The translations under genes were made by a program, and so were the position numbers. A DNA stretch of 54,317 bases, taken from Gemmatimonadaceae bacterium (GTDB lineage: Bacteria > Gemmatimonadota > Gemmatimonadetes > Gemmatimonadales > Gemmatimonadaceae). Every line of letters begins with the position of its first letter. Position 1 is the stretch's first letter. A model generated the notes under the pieces. It did no database searches. It had not been told where the DNA came from and was given only the letters and a program-made list of their open reading frames with translations. Positions 43,858 to 52,529 of the stretch are shown here, piece by piece. The DNA is taken from the NCBI GenBank assembly GCA_020853635.1, contig JADYYN010000092.1, positions 1 to 54,317 on the forward strand, in the 5' to 3' direction.

Positions 43858-46224
43858 TCAGGTGCCGTTCCGGACGCGGAAGAGATAGCTGAACTTCACG
43901 AACGCACCGTCGCTGGTACGTTCGAGATCCGTCGGCCGCATCGTTGCTGACGCGTCGACGCCCGTGCCGTAGCCGACGAACACCACGGTGCCCGGGCTCG
44001 GCAGGTAGCTGATCAGCCAGTCGGCGCGCCCCAGCAACGAACGCCGCGCGTCCCGCGCGGTGAGCGTGCCGGTGGCCGATCGCTCGAACAGCGGCTGTTC
44101 CGTGCGCGGGTCACGCAGCGCGCTCCGGTCGCGGGACTCGACCTGTCCGACGAATCGCAAGAACAACGCGCGCGAGAACTGGTACTCCAGCCGCAGACGC
44201 GGGACGACCTGGGTGCTGAAGACGCTGCCGTCGCGCGCGCGCACGAACCGCTGGTAGCGGAGCAGCGTGCCGATCCGCAGCTGCGGCGAGGGACGCAGAT
44301 TGACTTGGGCCTCGACCTCGCGCCGTTGCACCGTGGCTGTCTCGAAGAACTCCGGCTCGGTTCCCATGGTGGCGTTGAGCGTCGCGCTCGCAAGAGGCCA
44401 CTGCGGCGTGTTCACCGAAAGAGTCACGGTGGTCGTGGTTTGCGCGACGTTCGGGACGAAGTCGACGGTGTCCGTCCCCGCTGCGTTGGGCACCGCGTAT
44501 TCGAGGTAGCGCCGCGGATCGAACGCCACACGCTGGAGCTCCGGCGTCACGCTCACGCGCCAGCCGCCACGGATGGTCATCGAGTTGTCGATCGAGAAGC
44601 GCGACTCGAGCGGGGTCTCCCCCGTGCCGAACCCGTCGTAGGTCCAGAGCGAGCTCGCGCTCAGGAAGTGCTGGCGCTGGTCCCACCACCCGCCGCGCGC
44701 TCCGAACAAGGTCAAGCGTTGATTGATCTGTGCACGCACGAAGTCCACACGATTCACGAATCCCGACTGGGTCTCGAAGTCCGGACTGAAGCCCTGGATG
44801 TTGTACCGGTACCCGTAGCTGCGGCCGGTCCGGCCTTGGCTGACTTCCCAGAGCGATCCCGTGCGCGTGGTACTGTCACGCGTCACGCTGCCTGCGTACC
44901 GCAGATCGACGCTGTACACCTTCGCGAACTGCAACCGCGAGTCGAACCCGGCGACACGATTGAACCGTGCGCCCTCGGTCCGATCCGTGAACACGAGACC
45001 GGCGGTACTCTGCTCACCGAGGTCGCGCCGCAAGCGCACGATGTTGAACCGCGGACTGGTCTGACCATCGCTCCCGCTACTCGGGGCGTCGATGGCCGAC
45101 AACAATCCCACGTCGGTGCGCGGTATCTTGCCGGTGAGCTTGAGCGCGCCCAGCGGCTGCACGATCGCGCGGGTGTTCACGAGTCGGTTGGGCGCGTCGA
45201 ACTGTTCGCTTCCCTCCACGAAGAACGGTCGCAGCTCCGGGAAGAAGAGCGCGAAGCGCACATCGCCGGGGATCTGGCCCACGTCGGTCTCGACCTGACT
45301 GAAGTCGGGATTGGCGGTGGCGTTGAGTGTGAAGTTGGATGTCACGCCCCATCGCACGTCGCCACTCGCTTCACTTCGTGTTCCGTAGCGCCAGCCGTCC
45401 GTCGACGGCGTCCCCGTCGTCGAGGTGACCGACGTCGGCGTGAGGTCGAGCACCAGCCCGCGCTTCATCCCCGACATGCCGCGCAGATACCCGGACTGCG
45501 CCGTGAACGCCTGGTTGGCGCGCGACGTGGGCGCCCAGGTATCTTGGAACCCGGTTCGCTGTGTCTGGCGAACGATCTGCAACCCCCAGTCCTGCGTCGA
45601 TGCGGCCTGATAGCGGATCGACTTGAAGGGGATCCGGATCTCCACCGAGAACCCGTCGTCGAGCAGACGCCCTTTCGACTGCCACACATAGTCCTGCGAC
45701 AGGTCGACGGCCTGCAGCGACGCACGCGAAGCGCCCGGACCGGCTGAGACGTCGGAGCGCATCCCATCGGCCTGCACGCCGAACGCGTTCACGGCGAACA
45801 CGAACGAGCGGCGTCGATCATTGAACGTGTCCAGGTGGACGGCGACCCAATCGTCACTGCTGATCCGGTCGCGTTCAGCCAACGTGGCCTGCACCGTCCC
45901 TGGCGGCGCAAACGCGCGTATCCCGACGTACAACGCATCCTCGGCGTACCAGATGCGTACCTCGGTGTCGTCCTGCGCCGGGCGCCCATCGACCGGATTG
46001 TAGGAAGTGAACTCGGTGAACACCGCCGCACGTTGCCATGCCGGTTCGGTGAGATCGCCATCCATCGTAACGGTATCACGCTGGCGTGGCGCAGACGCCG
46101 AGAGGGCGCGCGCGCGCCCGGAGAATGTGCGCGATTCGACGACGACCGCGGGCGCGACCGTCGCCGGCGGTGGCCCGGCAGGTCCGGTCGTCTGTTGCAG
46201 TAGCGCGAGCAGGACGGGAAGCAT
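43858..46224 (-). CDS. DUF5916 outer-membrane-type protein with CBM9-like domain
   Basis: 788 residues. After a short signal (MLPVLLALLQQ), residues ~50-210 form a CBM9/DOMON-like sugar- or haem-binding domain (DTVTMDGDLTEPAWQRAAVF, EVRIWYAEDALYVGIRAFAP, VEIRIPFKSIRY). The rest is DUF5916: many alternating amphipathic strands ending VVFVGYGTGV and KFSYLFRVRN, resembling an outer-membrane beta-barrel. The family is common in Gemmatimonadota and Bacteroidota and has no proven function; export or binding of glycans is a reasonable guess. Ends 22 bases from the convergent small gene. Confidence 0.88.
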   Translation of the reverse strand: MLPVLLALLQQTTGPAGPPPATVAPAVVVESRTFSGRARALSASAPRQRDTVTMDGDLTEPAWQRAAVFTEFTSYNPVDGRPAQDDTEVRIWYAEDALYVGIRAFAPPGTVQATLAERDRISSDDWVAVHLDTFNDRRRSFVFAVNAFGVQADGMRSDVSAGPGASRASLQAVDLSQDYVWQSKGRLLDDGFSVEIRIPFKSIRYQAASTQDWGLQIVRQTQRTGFQDTWAPTSRANQAFTAQSGYLRGMSGMKRGLVLDLTPTSVTSTTGTPSTDGWRYGTRSEASGDVRWGVTSNFTLNATANPDFSQVETDVGQIPGDVRFALFFPELRPFFVEGSEQFDAPNRLVNTRAIVQPLGALKLTGKIPRTDVGLLSAIDAPSSGSDGQTSPRFNIVRLRRDLGEQSTAGLVFTDRTEGARFNRVAGFDSRLQFAKVYSVDLRYAGSVTRDSTTRTGSLWEVSQGRTGRSYGYRYNIQGFSPDFETQSGFVNRVDFVRAQINQRLTLFGARGGWWDQRQHFLSASSLWTYDGFGTGETPLESRFSIDNSMTIRGGWRVSVTPELQRVAFDPRRYLEYAVPNAAGTDTVDFVPNVAQTTTTVTLSVNTPQWPLASATLNATMGTEPEFFETATVQRREVEAQVNLRPSPQLRIGTLLRYQRFVRARDGSVFSTQVVPRLRLEYQFSRALFLRFVGQVESRDRSALRDPRTEQPLFERSATGTLTARDARRSLLGRADWLISYLPSPGTVVFVGYGTGVDASATMRPTDLERTSDGAFVKFSYLFRVRNGT

Positions 46225-46308
46225 GGCGGGAGTCTAATGCAGCCCGCCCCTCGGGGCGACGGCCGACCCCGGACGAGTGTGGTGCGGCCGGGTGTCCCGC
46301 TTGCGGTG

Positions 46309-47253
46309 CTAGCGGTACTCCGGTGGAATCACCGGTGTGGCCTGTGGCTGCGAACGCACGTAGGCGGCGATCGCACACGCCTTCGTGCCCACTTGGTCGA
46401 GCGACAATCCCTCGAGCAAGCCGGTGAGCAGCGCGGCGGTGAACGCCTCGCCCGACCCGACGAAGTCCACCACCGGCAACTGCGGCGCGGACACCTCCAC
46501 CGACAGCGTGTGCGAGCGGAGCAACGCTCCGCGTGTGCCGCGTGTGAGCACGGCGAGCCGCAGCGCGAACTTGTCGCAGAGCGCGAGGAGGATGTCGCTC
46601 TCGGTCTCGCCCCGTACCCCACAGCGCCGCGCGACCTCGGGCAGCTCGCGCTCGTTCATCTTCACCGCATTCGCGAGCGTGAGCGAGGTCCGGATGGTCT
46701 CCGAGTCGTAGAAGTCCTGCCGGAGATTCACATCGAACAGCCGCCACGCGCGCGGCGGCGTCGCGCCGGCGGCGTGACGCACGGTGTTACGTGACTGCAA
46801 CGTGCGCTGCGCCAGCGTGCCGAACGTGAGCGCCTCGGCGCGCTTCACCACGCGCTCGATCTTCGGCGACCAGTCTATGTGGTCCCATGCGACGTTCTCG
46901 GCGAAGTCGTACTTCATTGTGCCCTTCGCGTCGAGCTTCATCACGACGGTGCCGGTGTTGTACGACCGGATCTGCGGCACCGTGTCGCGATGCACGCCGG
47001 CCTCATCGAGCTTGTTGTACGCCATGTTGCCGAGCGAATCGTTGCCGACCGCACTCACCAACCACGACTCCGCGCCGAGGGCGGCGCAGTGGATGGCCAC
47101 GTTGGTGGGCGCACCACTGAGTTGGGCTTCCTTTGGGAAGCGGTCCCAGAGGATCTCTCCCACGCTCACGATGACCGGCTTGACCTGGACGATCTTCTGC
47201 GAGCGGCGCGAGCTGCGCGGGGCGCGGACGGGCTTGGACGGGCGGTCTGACAT
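46309..47253 (-). CDS. PfkB-family carbohydrate kinase with altered GxGD motif
   Basis: 314 residues after choosing ATG 47253; a basic ~25-residue leader precedes [20 protein letters not shown], the usual opening. Further PfkB motifs: [47 protein letters not shown] (the DxNxR sugar/ATP segment) and [14 protein letters not shown]. In PfkB kinases the last reads GAGDAF, with Asp as the catalytic base; here it is Glu. The protein is otherwise closest to fructokinase or ribokinase-type sequences. Activity may be reduced or changed. Divergent from DUF2200, 118-base gap. Confidence 0.85.
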   Translation of the reverse strand: MSDRPSKPVRAPRSSRRSQKIVQVKPVIVSVGEILWDRFPKEAQLSGAPTNVAIHCAALGAESWLVSAVGNDSLGNMAYNKLDEAGVHRDTVPQIRSYNTGTVVMKLDAKGTMKYDFAENVAWDHIDWSPKIERVVKRAEALTFGTLAQRTLQSRNTVRHAAGATPPRAWRLFDVNLRQDFYDSETIRTSLTLANAVKMNERELPEVARRCGVRGETESDILLALCDKFALRLAVLTRGTRGALLRSHTLSVEVSAPQLPVVDFVGSGEAFTAALLTGLLEGLSLDQVGTKACAIAAYVRSQPQATPVIPPEYR

Positions 47254-47371
47254 CGAGGCGCTGGACCGGGCGATGAGGATAGGCAAAGACTTGTGTGAGA
47301 ATCTAGACGTTGGCAAAGCCCCCGGCACGGGCGATCTTCTTGAGGTTCCGAACCCCCGACCCGATGCCACG

Positions 47372-47722
47372 ATGAATCTCGAACGCGTCTTCAAGATGAA
47401 GTTCTCGTCGGTGTACCCGCTCTACGTGCAGAAGGCGACCAAGAAGGGCCGCACACCGGAAGAGGTCGACACGGTGATCCGCTGGCTCACCGGCTACACG
47501 GCAGCGGGACTCAAGAAGCAGATCACGCGCGAAGTGGACTTCCGTACATTCTTCGATGAAGCGCCGGCGATGCATCCGAACACCGCGCTGATCACCGGCG
47601 TGGTGTGCGGTGTGCGCGTCGAGAACGTCGAGGACCCGCTCATGCAGAAGATTCGCTGGCTCGACAAGCTCGTGGATGAGTTGGCGAAGGGCAAGGCGAT
47701 GGAGAAGATCCTGCGGAAGTAG
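47372..47722 (+). CDS. DUF2200 family protein
   Basis: 116 residues almost wholly matching the compact DUF2200 pattern as I remember it: [59 protein letters not shown], and the end [16 protein letters not shown]. Function is unknown. Cytoplasmic, no signal. Stands 41 bases before the secreted hydrolase gene. Confidence 0.88.
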   Translation: MNLERVFKMKFSSVYPLYVQKATKKGRTPEEVDTVIRWLTGYTAAGLKKQITREVDFRTFFDEAPAMHPNTALITGVVCGVRVENVEDPLMQKIRWLDKLVDELAKGKAMEKILRK

Positions 47723-47763
47723 TCGGTCGAGCGCGGTTGCGTCACCCTCCCACCGAAACGACG

Positions 47764-50166
47764 ATGTCCCGACCCACGCTGGCCGTCCGCGCCCGCAGTG
47801 TCCTGTGTCTTCTTCTGGCTGTCGTCCTGGCGCCGTCGCTCGCTGCGCAGATCACCGTGCGCGGAGGGGATCTCCAGGTGTCGGTCGACGCCTCGGGCCA
47901 GCTCTCGGCATTTCGTCGCATCACCACCCAACGCGACCATCTCGCGCCCGGACAGCCCGCGCCGCTGCTGAAGGTCGTCAACGGGAACCAGCGCCTCGCG
48001 CCGACCGGCATGGCCGTGCGCCGGTCACGCGGCGGCGCGCTCCTCACGCTCACGTTCACGACGATCAACGCGCGCGTGGACGTCGAGGTGCAGGAGAAGC
48101 CCACCCACCTGCTGCTCATCGTGCGCCGCGCCGAGCCCGCAGCCGCCGTGCACGCGATAATCTGGGGCCCATACCCGACGACCATCAGGACGACGATCGG
48201 CGAGATCATCGGTGTGGTGCGGGATGGCGAGACGGCACTCGGCCTTCAGGTCCTCAACGCCAAGACACTCGGCGGCGCGCTGCCAAACGACGAAGGCAGC
48301 ACGTGGGCGCGCGGGATCGCGGCCACCGCCACCCCGTTCGGCAGCACCATCCAGGCGTATGCCATCAATCGCGACCGCGAGCGCCGCGTCGATGCGTGGG
48401 GTGGCGTCTACAAGAACATGCCCGTCGCACCGATCCCCGGCGAGACCGTCGTCGGCAGTGCCATCGCACTGTTCGCGAGCAAGGCCTCGGAGACGTTCGA
48501 CCGGCTCGAGCGCATCGCGCTCGCCGAGAAGCTCCCGCGCCCGACGATCGACGGCGTGTGGTTCCCCAAGACGCGGCTGTACGGGCGCTCCTACATGATC
48601 TCGTCGTTCAGCGAAGCCGAAGCGGATGAGATGATCGCTTACGCGAAGCGCTCCGGGCTGTACTCGCTGTACCATGAGGGCCCGTTCAAGAGCTGGGGCC
48701 ACTTCGTGCTCGATGAGACCCAGTTCCCGAACGGACGCGCCGGGCTGCGCCAAGTCGTCGCCAAGGCGAAGGCCGCCGGACTGCACCTCGGTGTGCACAC
48801 ACTCACCAACTTCATCAACACCAACGATCCCTATGTCACGCCGGTCCCCGACGACCGGCTCAGTGTGACGGGAACGTCGACGCTGATACGCGACATCTCC
48901 GCGACGCAGACCGAGATCGAGGTCGCGTCACCGGAGTACTTCGCGCCGGTGAAGGACAACACGCTGTTCACCGTGAAGATCGGCAAGGAGCTCATCCAGT
49001 ACCGCGCGGTGAGCGACGCCGCACCGCATCGACTGCTCGATGTGCAGCGCGGGGCGTTCGGCACCACGCCCTCGGCCCACGCGGCCGGCGCAACGGTCGG
49101 CAAGTTGTTCGACCATCCATACAAGGTCTTCTTCCCGAACTTCGCCATGCAGCGCGAGGTCGCGACCAACCTCGCGACCTTCCTCAACGAGACGGGCGTC
49201 GATCACATCGACTTCGACGGGCACGAAGGAGCGCTCGCCTCAGGCCAAGGCGACTACGACTTGGCCGTGTTCGCCGAGGACGTGCTGCGACAGACCAAAC
49301 ACGACCTCATTAACGGCACCAGCATCAGCAAGACGTTCTACTGGCACATCGGCTCCTACTACAACTGGGGCGAGCCTTGGTACGGCGGGTTCAATGAGAG
49401 CATGCAGCAGTACCGCATCGACAACCAGGCGTTGTTCGATCGCAACTACATGCCGCACATGCTCGGCTGGTACCTGCTCACCGAGCAGACCACGCTGCCG
49501 GAGATGGAGTGGATGCTGGCGCGGGCGGCGGGGTACTCGGCCGGCTTCGCGATGGTCGCGCGGCCGCGCGCACTGCGCGCGAACCCGAACAGCGGCGTAT
49601 TGCTCGATGCGATCCGCGAGTGGGAGAACGCGCGCACCAGCGGTGCGTTCAGCGACGCGCAGCGCGCGCTGCTCAAGGACCCGGCGAACGAGTTCCACCT
49701 CGAAAAGACCGGTGAGGGTGCATGGGAACTCTCGCGCATGTTGCTCTCACCCGTGTTCACGCGCGAGCGCGTGGAGCGACAGCCGGGCGAGCCGACGTCG
49801 ACGACGTGGCGTATGGAGCAGACCTGGGCCGAGCAGCCGCTGCAGTTCCGGTTGACGGTGACCGGCAAGAGCGGGGTGGTGCGGAAGATCGTGCTGCAGC
49901 TCGATCGCTTCGCGCCGATCACCATCCCAGGTGAGCTCGCGGCGGGTGAGAGTGTGGTCTACGACGGCAGTGCGGAGCTGCGGGTCTACGATGCGCTGGG
50001 GAAGCCCAAGGCGCGGCACACGCTCACGGTGACTACGCCGCGGCTCTCAGCAGGTGTGCACGACGTGGTGATGGACTCGGAGTTCGTGGGAGATGAACCG
50101 CCGGTGGTGCAGGTGCAGTTCAAGGGGCGCGGGGCGGGGGAGGTGGTGCGGCGAAGGCTGCGGTAG
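47764..50166 (+). CDS. secreted TIM-barrel protein, putative glycoside hydrolase
   Basis: 800 residues with a signal peptide (VRARSVLCLLLAVVLAPSLA). The N-terminal ~250 residues are beta-rich (ITVRGGDLQVSVDASGQLSA), the middle holds barrel-like elements (IDGVWFPKTRLYGRSYMIS, GLHLGVHTLTNFINTNDPYV, DHIDFDGHEGALASGQGDYD, FYWHIGSYYNWGEPW), and a C-terminal beta domain follows. DFDGHEG and WGEPW supply acidic residues that could be catalytic, as in alpha-galactosidase-like barrels. A ~90-residue beta insertion (RDISATQTEIEVASPEYFAP onward) interrupts the barrel. No family could be named with confidence. Confidence 0.6.
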   Translation: MSRPTLAVRARSVLCLLLAVVLAPSLAAQITVRGGDLQVSVDASGQLSAFRRITTQRDHLAPGQPAPLLKVVNGNQRLAPTGMAVRRSRGGALLTLTFTTINARVDVEVQEKPTHLLLIVRRAEPAAAVHAIIWGPYPTTIRTTIGEIIGVVRDGETALGLQVLNAKTLGGALPNDEGSTWARGIAATATPFGSTIQAYAINRDRERRVDAWGGVYKNMPVAPIPGETVVGSAIALFASKASETFDRLERIALAEKLPRPTIDGVWFPKTRLYGRSYMISSFSEAEADEMIAYAKRSGLYSLYHEGPFKSWGHFVLDETQFPNGRAGLRQVVAKAKAAGLHLGVHTLTNFINTNDPYVTPVPDDRLSVTGTSTLIRDISATQTEIEVASPEYFAPVKDNTLFTVKIGKELIQYRAVSDAAPHRLLDVQRGAFGTTPSAHAAGATVGKLFDHPYKVFFPNFAMQREVATNLATFLNETGVDHIDFDGHEGALASGQGDYDLAVFAEDVLRQTKHDLINGTSISKTFYWHIGSYYNWGEPWYGGFNESMQQYRIDNQALFDRNYMPHMLGWYLLTEQTTLPEMEWMLARAAGYSAGFAMVARPRALRANPNSGVLLDAIREWENARTSGAFSDAQRALLKDPANEFHLEKTGEGAWELSRMLLSPVFTRERVERQPGEPTSTTWRMEQTWAEQPLQFRLTVTGKSGVVRKIVLQLDRFAPITIPGELAAGESVVYDGSAELRVYDALGKPKARHTLTVTTPRLSAGVHDVVMDSEFVGDEPPVVQVQFKGRGAGEVVRRRLR

Positions 50167-50240
50167 CGGCAGGACTGCGGGACGTGCGTGGCGTCGCACG
50201 GAAGCGCCACACTCGCTGCGCTCGTCGGCAGCCCGCTTCG

Positions 50241-50555
50241 TTATGCGCCTTGCAAGGGATGACTGTGCGCGATCTCGCGCTTGAGCTCACGGGCCGCGTC
50301 CCACAGGTCGACGTTCCGCTGGAGATTGAGCCAGAGCTCCGGGGACGTGCCGAAGAGCTTGCCCAACCGCAGCGCCATCTCGGGGCTCACCGCGCGCCGC
50401 TCGCGTAGGAGCTCGTTGACGGACTGTCGCGAGACGCCCAAGGACTCGGCGAGTGCCGAGACGGAGAGATCGTACTCGGGCAGGAAATCCTCACGCAGGA
50501 TCTCGCCCGGATGAATCGGGCGCCGCTCGAGCGGCTTGGTGTTGGGAATGCTCAT
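50241..50555 (-). CDS. higA: HigA-type antitoxin
   Basis: 104 residues: the HigA opening RRPIHPGEILREDFLPEYDL, an XRE helix-turn-helix (VSALAESLGVSRQSVNELLR) and AVSPEMALRLGKLFGTSPEL, then the typical NLQRNVDLWDAARE. It neutralises HigB and represses the pair by DNA binding. Gene order toxin then antitoxin, as in higBA, 12 bases apart. The 74 bases between it and the secreted hydrolase gene hold no gene. Confidence 0.93.
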   Translation of the reverse strand: MSIPNTKPLERRPIHPGEILREDFLPEYDLSVSALAESLGVSRQSVNELLRERRAVSPEMALRLGKLFGTSPELWLNLQRNVDLWDAARELKREIAHSHPLQGA

Positions 50556-50567
50556 GACAGGCTCCAG

Positions 50568-50849
50568 CTAGTGGTAGTCGCAGAACTCAACGTCGAACGC
50601 ATCGCCGTCTTCGAACCGAAAGCAAATGCGCCATTGGTCGTTCACGGAGATCGAATGCTGGCCGGCGCGGTCGCCTTTGAGTGAATGTAGTCGATTGCCG
50701 GGCGGCACTCTGAGATCGGCGACCTGACCGGCGGTGTGCACGGCTTCCAGCTTTCGCAGCGCGCGCCGTGCGACGTCCGCGGGCACCTTCTTGGCCTTCC
50801 CGGTGCGGAAGAGCTCTTCGGTCTGCCGGTCCGCGAAGGTCTTGATCAC
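50568..50849 (-). CDS. higB: HigB-type toxin (RelE/ParE fold)
   Basis: 93 residues: MIKTFADRQTEELFRTGKAK, VARRALRKLEAVHTAGQVAD, PPGNRLHSLKGDRAGQHSIS and NDQWRICFRFEDGDAFDVEF, the usual sequence of HigB mRNA interferases that act on translating ribosomes. Full length with the C-terminal His-containing end (CDYH). First gene of the module, preceded by a repeated ACGCGT-centred sequence that may be the operator. Confidence 0.93.
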   Translation of the reverse strand: MIKTFADRQTEELFRTGKAKKVPADVARRALRKLEAVHTAGQVADLRVPPGNRLHSLKGDRAGQHSISVNDQWRICFRFEDGDAFDVEFCDYH

Positions 50850-50857
50850 GCCCGGAA

Positions 50858-50883
50858 TGTAACGCGTAACGTGACACGCGTCA
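50858..50883. promoter_or_regulatory. candidate HigA operator: repeated TGnnACGCGTnA upstream of higB
   Basis: TGTAACGCGTAA (50858-50869) and TGACACGCGTCA (50872-50883) are near copies spaced 14 bases apart, each centred on the palindrome ACGCGT. They lie 9 to 34 bases upstream of the higB ATG, where HigA operators are found. Confidence 0.45.
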
Positions 50884-50918
50884 ATGCCAGCGGTGTTCGT
50901 GTACCGTGTACTTCCGCT

Positions 50919-52202
50919 CTATGGCCTTCGCCACCACGACACCGCTGCCGGCAAGGACTCGCGCCAGGTCATTGGGTCGTGTCCGCTCGGCAGTACGCGA
51001 TATATGACCGGGACGCGAGATGCTTGCAACGAATCCGAGAGGCTCGTCAGCACGCGATGCAATCGATCTTGTTCGAGCACACCGACCGTCACGAAGTGAG
51101 CCGGCAAGCGATCCCACCCGCCGACGGGGCGTGACAGCAGGGACGATTGTCCGTGCGAGTGTGCAATCGCCGCACCATAAACCTCCGGATACTCTCGACC
51201 GAGCGTCAGCGCGAACAGCGCAGAATTGGAGACCCCCCACACGGCGCGCAGCTCTCGCGTTCGCGCGACGTCCAGCGTACGCTCGGCCCACAGGCGTACC
51301 TGCTCGACGAAGAACTGACGATGGGCCTGGCGTCGACGCACGATCGCGGCGCTGTCCACACCGGGCGCGAACTCGATCCCCGCCACGTACTCGACGCTTC
51401 GCGCGTCATCGGCGGGCGTACCGCTGGAGCCCCGATCCGTAGCGGACCACACACCGACGAGAGTGACGGGGGACAACTCCCCGGTAGTGATGAGCGTATC
51501 AAGGATCGGCGCGAGTTCCGGAACGATTTGCCCATCGCCGAGATAGATCACGGGCGAGTGCGCTTGCGCCGCCGCGGGTCGATAGGACGTGATGCGCCGC
51601 CACCCGAGGCCTTCACTCCACAGCGAATCGGTGCGCAACTGACCACGCACCTGATGGGCGCGGAGTGCGTGAGGCGCTGCTGAAGGTCCGCGCCACTCAC
51701 GCAACGAGAGCGTGTCTCGAAGGAACCCGGTCGCGGTCGTCACCCAGAACTCGATCGACACGGTTGCGCGCACAGCATCAGGGAAGCGAATCGAGAGCGC
51801 CCAGATATCACCGTCCGGGAGGCGCGACATCGGGAGCTGGATTCCGCCGCCAACCTCAACGGCCCGGACGTCCCGGACCGCGGTACGATAGAGCACGTGC
51901 ACGGTGTCTGCAGTCGCCCATATCGCAGCTTGTTCACGCTCGAGCCGGGCCCGAACATCGGCGAGCGCGGGGGGTGTGGTAAGTCGGCACGGTCGGCTGC
52001 CGGATGCCGCAGCGACGCAGTCAGCAAACTGGCGCGCACGAGGAATGGGCGCGAGCTCCCATCCGGACTGGCGCTCTGCCTGCGCTGCGAGCGTCGATGC
52101 GCACACCCCGTGAAGTATGAGTGCAAGGCGCGCAGCAGCGAGAACGAGCTCCGCGTGCCGCGACCGAAGGAGCGAGGATGCTACCGATATTGATGCGGCC
52201 AT
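50919..52202 (-). CDS. exported alpha/beta-hydrolase esterase (PF00756-like)
   Basis: 427 residues when started at ATG 52202 (MAASISVASSLLRSRHAELV, signal with hydrophobic core LAAARLALILHGVCA). The N-terminal ~190 residues are beta-rich, like the carbohydrate-binding module of ferric-enterobactin esterases. The hydrolase part starts at SPVIYLGDGQIVPELAPILD; the nucleophile Ser is in VWGVSNSALFAL and the His in LPSGHDPMTWRESL. Substrate unknown; Fes and antigen-85-type relatives cleave acyl or siderophore esters. The frame is open up to 52454 but that part is not coding by appearance. Confidence 0.75.
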   Translation of the reverse strand: MAASISVASSLLRSRHAELVLAAARLALILHGVCASTLAAQAERQSGWELAPIPRARQFADCVAAASGSRPCRLTTPPALADVRARLEREQAAIWATADTVHVLYRTAVRDVRAVEVGGGIQLPMSRLPDGDIWALSIRFPDAVRATVSIEFWVTTATGFLRDTLSLREWRGPSAAPHALRAHQVRGQLRTDSLWSEGLGWRRITSYRPAAAQAHSPVIYLGDGQIVPELAPILDTLITTGELSPVTLVGVWSATDRGSSGTPADDARSVEYVAGIEFAPGVDSAAIVRRRQAHRQFFVEQVRLWAERTLDVARTRELRAVWGVSNSALFALTLGREYPEVYGAAIAHSHGQSSLLSRPVGGWDRLPAHFVTVGVLEQDRLHRVLTSLSDSLQASRVPVIYRVLPSGHDPMTWRESLPAAVSWWRRP

Positions 52203-52529
52203 GCGGGTGAGATGGGCCGGCAGGCCTGAAGGGTTTATCCTGTGGGACGAATCGGACGACGGTGACCGCGAGCCGATCGCCACGGGCAATGAAACCCGCA
52301 TGCACCCAGGCCCGTACCGCTGACGTGTGCTTCGGCTGCATGCGTCGTTCTGCGGATAGGGAAGAACGGTTGGCGGTGTTCGCACGACGGCTCGCCCCAT
52401 TGGCCCACTGCGCCTGGTGAACTCGCGACATCTTCCGCCGAGCGTTCGTCGCAAACGGTTGCGGTCCCGTCACTTCTGCTGTCAGTGTCCGTTCGCGTCG
52501 TCGGCCCACGCTACAAAAGGAGCGTCCCG
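52203..52529. other. 327-base non-coding gap between divergent esterase and amidohydrolase genes
   Basis: No frame here resembles a protein, although a minus-strand frame is open across it. The interval must contain both divergent promoters. The only clear signal is the ribosome site AAAAGGAG (about 52515-52522) before the plus-strand gene. Confidence 0.6.

Noticed and set aside
44305..45747. 480-residue plus-strand frame opposite DUF5916
   Set aside because: Shadow; no domain or signal, and the minus-strand product is a recognisable family.
50167..50240. Integron attC-like site after higA (minus strand GCATAACGAAGCGGG)
   Set aside because: Only one half resembles an attC core; no matching GTTR-type partner is seen downstream, so it cannot be supported.
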